Assembly (NCBI GenBank): GCA_016584305.1
Contig: JACEEZ010025357.1
Span: 87,001-151,000 of the forward strand
Length of the DNA: 64,000 nt
DNA from: Chionoecetes opilio
Lineage: Eukaryota; Arthropoda; Malacostraca; Decapoda; Majidae
Direction of reading: 5' to 3'
Below the pieces are notes generated by a model. That model saw only the letters and a list, made by a program, of their open reading frames with translations, did no database searches and was not told the DNA's origin. Positions 55,757-64,000 of this stretch are shown piece after piece. Both the position numbers and the translations under genes were made by a program. Numbering within the stretch: the stretch's first letter is position 1; each line of letters begins with the position of its first letter.

Positions 55757-56056
55757 AAAAATAAAAAATATGAAGATGAATGTTCATTTCTTCTATTCAT
55801 ATATCTTTAATCTGGAAAATCATGAATTAGGCACAACTCAGCCAATTTGTGGGATAAAAGAAAGAAGAAATTAGCATCTTTTCCTAGGTTTTCATTGCCA
55901 GGCTATTAAATTAAACAAACTTCAGTTGCCTAAGCTAGACCCTTACACTAGTTCTGGGTATAACTCCAACCTGGACTTCGCAGCCAGAGTGACGGAAAAT
56001 TAGTAATGACACCGAGCCATCTTACCAAGCCATCACCTATACCAACAAAATCATGG

Positions 56057-59000
56057 TTAAAATTCCTCTGAGTCAGAATATGTGTAATCAACCTCCTCAG
56101 AATTCACACATATGCCCCTGCAACCTGCACAGGCCAATGTGCATGGTAGAACTTGAACCCTGTTTATGACATCCAGAACACTTATCATTGCATCCTGACT
56201 TGCATGAGCAGCTTACTAGGTCTAGACGAGACTTTGGTGCAGCTGCCAGTTCTGTCTGGATTGGCACCATTTTATTTTCTACTGAAATTTTCCACCCCCA
56301 TGTTTCTGCATCAAGTTCATGTCTTTGCCACTCTTGAATCTGATGAATCACACGGTAGCTGTGAAAACTAGCTGCTACTGATGTAGGAGGGGGGAGTTCA
56401 TGGGGATCCAAGAATTTTCTACCCACTGTTACTCTTTCTTTGAATTTCTGATGTTGCAAGTAATCAAGGGTATCAGTTTGTCTACCCTTGTAGATTGTGA
56501 CCAATGGACGTTCACCAGCAAGTTCAACCTTCTTTGCCTCGGAAGCTCTATTGCTCAATATTGCAGGCCTGTTCTCCCATTAGTTTCAAGCTTACTCCTT
56601 TACCGATACCATGCAATCTTGAAGTTGTGCCACAACCCAAAATTGCGTGAATGAACAACATGTTTTGGCAGACTGATTTGCCCAATACAACACATAGGGA
56701 ATTCATGTTCACATAATTCACTTGGTGCATGGAGGTTTGTTTTGGCTCAGACATAAAGAATGTCTTGAATCGTGCATCACTTTTATTAGTGTAGTGGACC
56801 AAGAGGACGAGCAGGTCTGTGTCTTCACCCACCAAAACAGCATCCTTTTCGTGGGACACTGCAAGTGTTAGTTGGACGATGAGGACATCTGCAGCACCAC
56901 TAGCATGCTTCACATCACACCCAACACGTTCCAGCCCCTCACCAAGCAGGTGAATGAAGTGTTGCTTATTTTCCACATTACTGAGGAATTCTTGCTTCGC
57001 CATCACCACTCATGTTGCCACGGAATGTAACCTTTCTTCCCAACTGTCCTTTTGTTCTCCGCTGATGGACGGCATCCTTTGTTGATGGCTTTTATGAATA
57101 CCCATCAAAAACCACTATTGCTCTGCCATACTTCTTTGTCACATATGCAACAAAGTGATCAATGATTTCATTGTAAGTCTCCCGAACTTGCCATGGTATC
57201 CTGGGTAGAAGAGCTCCACCATCAATGACAAAGCCGTGGCTGTCAGAGGGTCTGCTTCCATCTCCTGGAACTGCCTCCAACACTGCTTTCGCAAGGACAG
57301 GCTTATTGGCAGCTAACATGATGCCTTCAAACAGAGCTGGTGGGTAGCTACAGAGTTCGTACTTACAGGTGCCTCCGAGGGCATCAGATTGGGTACCAGT
57401 TATAATGAGCCTTTGGAAGAGTAACTGGGGGTCAATCGGTCTCATCATTTACCTTCTCTGATGACTTGCAACCAAGTGTCACGGCTTGATTCTTCTTCCT
57501 GAAGACAAACCCTAGGACTGGCTGCCCAACCATTTTATCCAGAATCTGTTCCCCCAGACCCTTTGCTTCATCTACATTGACTGCACTGTCAGCTGAGATG
57601 CCATTGGAAATATTCATTAATGGTCCATTCTCTATGAAGGGGTTGCAGTCTTTCAGGTAATTTAGGATCTTCATAGTATCACTACAGTCTCTATCCTGCC
57701 TTGATTGTGACATGTCTTTGTGTTGTTCACTTGTTGTGTATACAGCATTAGTAAGCATTTGCAAGGCTTGGTTGATCTCGGCACAAACTGAACTAGACAA
57801 GGCCCAAACCACCCGCTGTGTTTCTGTCATACCCCTTCCTCTAGCCAACCCTCCTGTTGACTTCAGACTTCTCATGGGAACCTGCTCTATCACCAGGTTG
57901 GTCGAAAGACCCGCCCAGAACTGATATAACCTCCTTACAATGTGGAGACCATGGAGGAACTTGTCATAGACATCTGGATGCTTTTCTGGTAATTTAGCCA
58001 TCATCTGTAAGTATAGGTAAAGAGACTTTGTGTACAGATTCTGGCCAGAGGCTGCGAGGTATAGCAACATTTTCCGTATCGTGGTTAGGTGCAGTTCCCA
58101 GTCTCCAACCCTCTCAGACTTGAGGAAATCACGCACTATGTCCACCATCTTCATGTACTGGAACCAAAGTTGAGCAGTCTGTTTGTCCTGCAAACTTTCT
58201 TTCACATGCTGGATGTTGTGGTCAATGGTGTGAAGAATCTCCGAAGGTGCTACATCTTCCAGTGTGGCTGTCCCTGCCAGTAAAGCATCTAACAAAGTCC
58301 CTGTATCTTTCAATTCTGGGATAGTGACATAATTGTCATCGAGTCTTTTTCATCAGCGCCAAATGCTTGCAATGTTAGTATGTTATTCAAAGCTACATCG
58401 ATGAGAAAGTGTCCTTGCAAAGCCCAGGCAACTGCCTTCCTACCCTGCCTTCCCATATGCTGAGAGGTATTTTCAGCATAGATGAGTGAAAGGATATCCT
58501 TTAAGCCACTGCCTGTCATCAGATGTCCCATGCATCCTATAAAGCTCATGAGGGTGTGGAACCCACCTAAACAGAAAACAACCATCCTTAGTTTGCTGTT
58601 TATTGAAGAATTTTCCACAATCGACAGGGCCTTCCACCAGAGTGGCTGGTCAAATGTCAGGATGGGTGTGACATACCTCTGGGCATTGTCAATCTCAAAG
58701 TGAAGTGTTGAGTTGATACAGGCTAGGTCACTAAGGTTCATAGGAAGAAATATGATTGATGCTACACCAGGGTTGTCTCCCTTATGAATTAATTGTCTGC
58801 ATGAAGCCTGACCAAACTGGCCGAATGGGCCAAACTGCCAAAGGGACTTTCCAGAGCAAGTTCACATTGGATGGTTTGTCGTCGTCACTTGTGACATCAG
58901 GTAGCTTATCAAACTGCAACTGCTTCATTCCACCACTAGCAGCAACGTACTGATTTATGTTGATCTGGCCAACCCTAGCAATATCCTCAGATGAAACAGA

Positions 59001-60811
59001 AATTCTTCGCACTAACGTTTGCTGGCTGATCTTTGGCGTAACACATGCGATGATTCCCATGCCATGGAAAGTATTTTTGCCATCAAGTGTGGATACATTA
59101 TGGTCAATGTTGTTTGCTGTGTACTGAATGAAGCTCCCAGGGCAAAAATCGTTGATAACTGTTGAACTTGCAGCCTTTGCTGCATCCCGTTCATACATTT
59201 GGACTTCTGTGTATGAACAACTAAAGCCATGCGCATGTAAGGTGTCAATGAGAAAACGGGATGCAAAGTGGGAGTGGATTTAGACATCCAGACCAAGCAT
59301 TAATTAGGGGAGGCGGTAGCAGAGTGGTTACAGTCTCTGAGTGGCATTCTCGGTGACCTGAGTTCAATCCCCGATGAGAACCAAAAATCCACTTAAATCT
59401 TTCTGCACTGCCGAGTTGCCTAAAAACACCCACATGCTGCCCAATAACTCTACCTTTTATTGCGAGTGCATCTGGGGGCGGACACAGGGGGCGATTAGAG
59501 GCATGAGCCTCTAATCACAGGCGTCACTATAAAAATCCTGCCTGCGCCACCACGGGCAAGGGCCAATCATCACAGCCCTGAAGTGAAACTCCAGGGCCTA
59601 CCATCCGGCCCCTGGAGGTCACTGCCTACAGGTGCTATAAGCAACAAATGAAAAAAAATAAAAAAATAAATGAATAAAATTAATGGCCGAATGAGAACTC
59701 AGGGCCTTGTGGCCTGTATCACAGCTTGCCCTAGAGAGCACAATTTCACAGCTCTTTCTTTTCCAACAAACATGTTTTCTAGAAAATGCTTCAGCGATTC
59801 AGGTAGAAAGCTCATGGCAGATTCAACTGATGACGTGTCAAGGCTTGTTGGATAGACATCTTTGGGTTGAGTGACTGCCTTGATGTCACTTTGAATGAGT
59901 TTTGCAACTGTGGCTATCACTCTGAGCTTCTCAGCCTCACTGTCATCCTCCTTTGGCTGTTGATCAAAGCTATGGAGCAGAGAGGAGGCAGTTCTTCGAA
60001 ATGTGACAATGTTACTGATACCATTAATTTTAGTATTGATTATCCTGTCCCCAAAATGCTTCTGAAGCTGGTCCTTCATGTACTTGAAAGTGTACGCCTC
60101 ACAATCAGAATCACAGATGTACTCTTACATCATTTTTATTAAATCATTCACAGTCACTTGCTCATCATCGTTTGCCTCCAAGTAATCCATTGTCCTTAAG
60201 AAAGCATCAGCCCGCACTGAATCCTTTGGTCATCCAATATTAGTGGCTCTTTTTTCTACACAATCGTAATTTTCTGCAAAGCACTGAGGGATTTTCCTGC
60301 CTGTCCTAAAGTTCTCACTACAAATATTATGGTATACAGCGTCCACTGCAGGCAGATCCTGGGCAAAAATTATTCTTTGCTTCACCATTGCTGCCCAATC
60401 ATCTGTCCAACTTTCACATACTTCTGTTACCTTGTTCTGGAAATCAAAGGTCCTTACTGGAATCAGTTCATAGCCTTTTCTTGTCCCCCCATGTTTATCT
60501 GGCGGCCCACATAATAAACAGCTGTCCTTGTATGTGAATATTGAATCTCCAGAACGGAGTCTTTTTGTTGGGGGCTCTGATGTTTCTGTTGCATGCTTTT
60601 GTTTTAAGAAACTTTCAGTTGCAGGGTTGCTGCAAAACAACTTGCGACAGTCAACATGCACTTTTTGTCCTGGAACCACAACAACCTCCGTTTCTCTCTC
60701 ATTGCTTGTTCTCTGAATTCCTGCACAGCCTTTTGCAGTCAGCACACAAGTAGGTTTCAGTGGCTCTCCACTTAATAGCTTTTCATAGAAGGCACATACA
60801 CGTAGGTCCAT
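56057..60811 (-). pseudogene. Near-complete XPG-like nuclease/CXC protein pseudogene
   Basis: Nine minus-strand frames follow one another (60811-60230, 60079-59699, 59198-58782, 58741-58310, 58313-57432, 57448-57092, 57009-56548, 56558-56097, tail to a stop at 56057), broken by few stops or shifts and by a SINE at 59306-59678. In order: an N-terminal cysteine/histidine-rich part (CAFYEK, HVDCRKLFC, VYHNICSENF); a long middle; AIVVFDGYS near 57100, like the XPG/FEN N-block; GCDVKHASGAADVLIVQ and VGEDTDLLVLLVHY near 56810-56920, like the internal XPG block with acidic metal ligands; and CSCKSGCNDKCSGCHKQG near 56210, like a CXC domain; then an acidic SDSEEF end. About 1,450 codons in all. Family knowledge is from memory. 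It is a relative, not a copy, of the protein at 33560-35797. No inverted ends were found. Confidence 0.78.
59306..59678 (+). mobile_element. Full-length tRNA-type SINE inserted in the nuclease pseudogene
   Basis: It begins GGGGAGGCGGTAGCAGAGTG with A box TAGCAGAGTGGTTA and B box GAGTTCAATCCCC at about 50-bp spacing, as in tRNA promoters for RNA polymerase III. The body and an A-rich tail follow, about 350 bp. ATTAAT lies at both edges as a target duplication. This copy defines the family for the truncated copies at 1420, 2540, 8917, 14955, 38362 and 53863. Confidence 0.93.
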
Positions 60812-61714
60812 TTTCTCAGTTTCTTAAAAGAAAAAGAAAAGATTACATTAAACATAAACACCTGATCCTAAAAAGGATTGAATGTGATAAAAGGTTGTAC
60901 ATAGCTCAAGAGGAAAGTGCATTTAAGACACACAGCTGGAAACCTGTTACATGAAATAGTAATTTGGTGCCTGTCAAAAGGGTCAATCTTATGAACGGGC
61001 AACCTAAACCTTTCAAGGGTACCTTTTCCTATTAGTATTAAAAAGCACAAGTGTTATTATCTCTATTTTGACATGATCATGTCTGATTCAACTACATATG
61101 ATCGTGCATATCCACATTTGAACAATTGCTTCAGGTGGATACAGAAAAACTGCCAGATTTAGGGTAGGGGTGGTCCAAATACAGACATAGGGAGTCATTT
61201 GATTCAGATAAAATCTATTCCAAATGAAAGTACGACCAAAATAACCTAAATAATCATACTTATTTCATTTTTTTATGTTAAAAATGACGAGTTTATGCAA
61301 AAATAATTGATACAAAAAAATAACCCAAATTATGCCACCTGCTTCATTTCAAAACAACATTTCACACATTTCCAATTTAATAAATTTACTTGATTTTGAA
61401 CATGTGATGCCATAGGTCTAAAGGAATAAAACAGCAGCAGGATTTATTTATATTGCAGTTACTCTTGGGTTAGGCCCAATTTATCCACAGGCTTACTGGA
61501 CTAGAAAGGGAATATAGTTAATGCTGATTCTATTGAGCTTGAAAAGCTATATGACAATTGATTGGATAGCAATCAATCAATCAATCAATCAATAGCAAAG
61601 TTAGAAAACACACCATACAGTATTGAAAAACTGCCATGGAATTTGATAGGAAAGATTGAAGGAAAGACATACTAAAAAAAAAATGAAAAAAAAATTGTAT
61701 GGCCAAAGTAATCG
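60812..61714. other. No gene; short (AATC)n
   Basis: AT-rich sequence upstream of the pseudogene, with a small AATC repeat at 61571-61594. No element ends or promoter motifs could be supported. Confidence 0.55.
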
Positions 61715-62017
61715 AGTTGGGCAGTTGATGCTAAGTATTTATCTTGTTTGTCTTAAATGTCTCAGCTGTGTTGGTATTAGATAATTGTGCTGGAAGAGAG
61801 TTCCAAATATTAACAACTCTATTAAAGAAAAAATGCTTCGCTTTGTGTAACATTGGAAAGTTCACGTCCGTCTATTGAGTAGTTCATTTGATTGTTATTA
61901 CTTCCTATATGCAAAACTTTACACTTATCGGTATTAAATTTCATCTGCCACTTATTTGCCCAACTAACTAAGAGATCAAGGTCAGATTGCAATTGTATCT
62001 TATCGGCAGTTGTGATT
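61715..62017 (-). pseudogene. Non-LTR reverse transcriptase fragment
   Basis: The minus strand reads IQLQSDLDLLVSWANKWQMK, FNTDKCKVLHIG and NNQMNYSIDGREL, the segment right after the catalytic FADD box in CR1-clade LINEs. It resembles LINE2 more than LINE1. F4 cuts it at 62017, so the catalytic box itself is lost. Confidence 0.82.
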
Positions 62018-62811
62018 ACCGTATTTGACGGCTTATGAGACGCACTTTTTTGCCAAAAAAATACCCTGAAAAACACTCATGCGTCTTCCAAGACGAATGT
62101 AGTAGGAGGTTAGCTGAGGTAGCTATTCAATTCAGCCTCGTATATGATGTAACCTCAGTACATACCTGTTAAGAGTACAGGGAGGTCCCGTTATACGAGC
62201 ATTCGATATACGAGAATCCGATGATACGAGATGTGTAAATTAGGGTCTATTTTCAATATACGAGATTGAAAATCCAATGTTACGACATTCAAACTGGGGT
62301 GAGTAAAATTACCAATTTATTTACTAAAGTAAATTACAAGTTATTTACTAAAATTATAAAATCATTTACTGACTATATGATATATGATTTTACCTAAGGT
62401 TGTACGATAATCAATCTGAAAATATGATAATTCTGGTGGCACGACAATGTGGCCTACAAAAATTCATATCGCTGGACGATGTACAATGATTCAGATGCGC
62501 AGAGACGAGTTTGTGGGCAGTGGAAGAGGTCTGCGCACCCCTCCCTTGTCCCTTACATACCCTATCCTCTCGAGTCTAGTCACCAGTCACCACACGGCAT
62601 CCGCGAGAGTACATACAACGTCTTTGTTGCTTGTACATGTATGTAGTATTGTGCCTTGTGAATCGATTTTAGTGATTTGCTGGTTTACTTAATGTGCTTA
62701 TTGTGACTTATTTGTGCTCTGTCCTACTGTGCTGTCACACTCTTAATTCACTGTGTTTTGTGTGGCGGTGTGGTGCTGTGGTGATCACGTGGTGACCACG
62801 CGGTGTACATA

Positions 62812-63235
62812 CAGTGGAAGACAGAAGTTGGCGGTGTCTTGCATCCTTGAGTAACCCAGTCTCCCTCACAATTTCTTTTGAACTAAAACCGATCTTATAT
62901 AAGCTGTGAATACGGGTGATCTGGTCTGCAGTCAACTGTGGCTCAGGCCCTATATCCAACTGAGCGAAACCACTTTCCCAAAATGTTTTGGTGACGTTTT
63001 TGGTAATCGAGTCGGGAGTGACGATAAGCAATATGTCCGTGAAATGAAATGGTCACTGCCCATTAATGACTAATGATTTGAAAAACTGCAAGCAGGAAGT
63101 CAAGGCCGTGAGTGAGATCCCAGACACCTTTTTTTTTCATTCATTCCCCATAGAAAGCGACGGGAGGGAATTATACAAAATTTGTCAAGGAGCGTGACGG
63201 ATACAAGACAACGTCAACTTCTCTGTCTTCCACTG
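62812..63235. mobile_element. Element K (Tc1/mariner-like MITE)
   Basis: CAGTGGAAGACAGAAGTTGG and its complement at 63214-63235 are inverted and TA-flanked, 424 bp. The minus strand, 63031 downwards, reads LTADQITRIHSLYKIGFSSK then EIVRETGL, which looks like the first helix-turn-helix of Tc1-type transposases. No catalytic part is present. Confidence 0.8.
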
Positions 63236-63299
63236 TATTGTACAGCTGTGCCTTTTTTTTATTTACAGGGTAGTGCTTACCTGTGTACCTGTGTTAACT

Positions 63300-63725
63300 A
63301 TGCCTCCTAAGCGTTCAGTGTCTTCAAGTGCGAGTGCTGATGGTACAAGTGCTAAGAGGTCTAGAGTGCCAATAACATTAGCTAAAAAGATGGAAATTGT
63401 TAAGAGGCATCAGCGTGGTGAGCGAGTGTCGGATCTGTGCCGCATTTATAAATTATCATCTTCTACTGTGAGCACTATCACTAAGTCGAGTGAGAAAGTA
63501 CTGAAACTGACGGGTAGCTCAGCACTCTGTACGAGTGTGCAAGCTACTCGCAGTCGTGACCCCATCATGGAAAAGATGGAGCGTCTGCTGCATGCTTGGT
63601 TAGAAGGCCAGAACCAAGCTCATGCAGCTATCTCCAAGGCCTTAATCAAGGAGAAAGCACTTGCACTCTGGAAAAGGTGCAAGGAGGAGCATGATGCGAG
63701 TGTCAGGGCCACGGCTGGTGCGTAA
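63300..63725 (+). CDS. Family B transposase, DNA-binding part only
   Basis: 141 codons from MPPKRSVSSS (ATG 63300; preferred over 63273 because the basic PPKR start is typical). Residues ~30-70 form the first HTH (ITLAKKMEIVKRHQRGERVS, LCRIYKLSSSTVSTI); residues ~90-130 begin the second, CENP-B-type HTH (DPIMEKMERLLHAWLEGQNQ, ALIKEKALALWKRC). It stops at RATAGA, well short of the usual 450-550 residues, and has no DDE domain. The frame is uninterrupted. It could bind family B ends, whose TACGAG repeats are the likely target, but not cut DNA. Confidence 0.85.
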   Translation: MPPKRSVSSSASADGTSAKRSRVPITLAKKMEIVKRHQRGERVSDLCRIYKLSSSTVSTITKSSEKVLKLTGSSALCTSVQATRSRDPIMEKMERLLHAWLEGQNQAHAAISKALIKEKALALWKRCKEEHDASVRATAGA

Positions 63726-64000
63726 AACATGTTGAAAAACATGTCCTTTTTTTTTTTTTTTTTTGATGGGGTCCTGGAACCGAACCTATATTTTACCATT
63801 AGTTATGTGTTTCGTGATACGAGATTTCGCTTTACGAGTATGCCAGATGGAACCTAACTGCTCGTATCTTCGGGACCTCCCTGTACGTATTTAGAATATC
63901 ATAAGACATTCAAAACAAATACCAATCTGTCCTCACCCTGTGATGTTTACACGATACTGGCGGGGGAGCCTTTCCGCCCCGGCAGATTGGCGCCAACAGC

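Larger units (their letters stand above)
62178..63883. mobile_element. Family B element B5 with partial transposase
   Basis: CAGGGAGGTCCCGTTATACG to CTTCGGGACCTCCCTG, TA-flanked, 1.7 kb. It holds element K and a CENP-B-type DNA-binding frame, so it is the copy that classifies family B as Tigger/jerky-like. Confidence 0.93.
62019..64000. mobile_element. Family F element F4, continues past the window
   Basis: CCGTATTTGACGGCTTATGA with TA starts the element. It is interrupted by B5 (62178-63883) and resumes CGTATTTAGAATATCATAAG to the GGCAGATTGGCGCCAACAGC at the window's end. The right end lies outside. Confidence 0.87.

Noticed and set aside
59308..59375. A true tRNA gene
   Set aside because: A and B boxes are present, but the arms do not all pair and the sequence continues into a SINE body found at many other places.

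Overview
This is eukaryotic nuclear DNA made almost wholly of transposable elements. The mix of CR1-like LINEs with a TTCTTATG-type 3' end, tRNA-derived SINEs, many TA-flanked pogo/Tigger-like elements and abundant microsatellites suggests an arthropod, most likely a decapod crustacean. That is inference from repeat style, not a species identification.

The only host gene seen is on the + strand. Two phase-0 exons at 41667-41840 and 49157-49267 encode neighbouring parts of actin-related protein 8 (ACTR8/Arp8), a nuclear subunit of the INO80 chromatin remodeller. The roughly 7.3 kb intron between them is full of mobile elements, and much of the rest of the window may also be intronic. The other long reading frames belong to transposons and are mostly broken.

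Layout. 1-6290: a minisatellite, two Tigger-like elements in TA microsatellites (A1, A2), an F element and a 2.55 kb G element that share one TA. 6291-9304: diverged repeats, LINE tails and a SINE. 9320-14786: a decayed CR1 LINE split by a deep nest of insertions. 14812-17260: a D element and the start of a second LINE (LINE2). 17261-26550: a block of visibly poor sequence whose first 4 kb repeats 13.5-17.26 kb, probably an assembly overlap. 26640-31700: a LINE tail and an N element holding M, C and H. 31704-36891: a B element split by a 3.74 kb DNA transposon with ~490 bp terminal inverted repeats, a 3-bp target duplication and a decayed nuclease/CXC protein. 36985-41290: L, then D3 holding F2, which holds A4 and B2. 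41291-49884: the ACTR8 exons around a poor-quality reverse LINE2 copy flanked by polypurine tracts. 49885-55163: B4 with a CR1 insertion, then a CR1 split by F3. 56057-60811: a near-complete pseudogene of a second nuclease/CXC protein. 61715-64000: a LINE fragment holding F4, then B5, then K.

I use letter names (A-H, K-N, X, LINE1-3) only for this window. At least eight families duplicate TA and have ends built from repeated short motifs. Several keep only the DNA-binding part of a transposase. The best candidates for under-described biology are the two nuclease/CXC elements (compared here with the Academ superfamily from memory, not by search) and the SINE that appears to travel inside Tigger-like family A.
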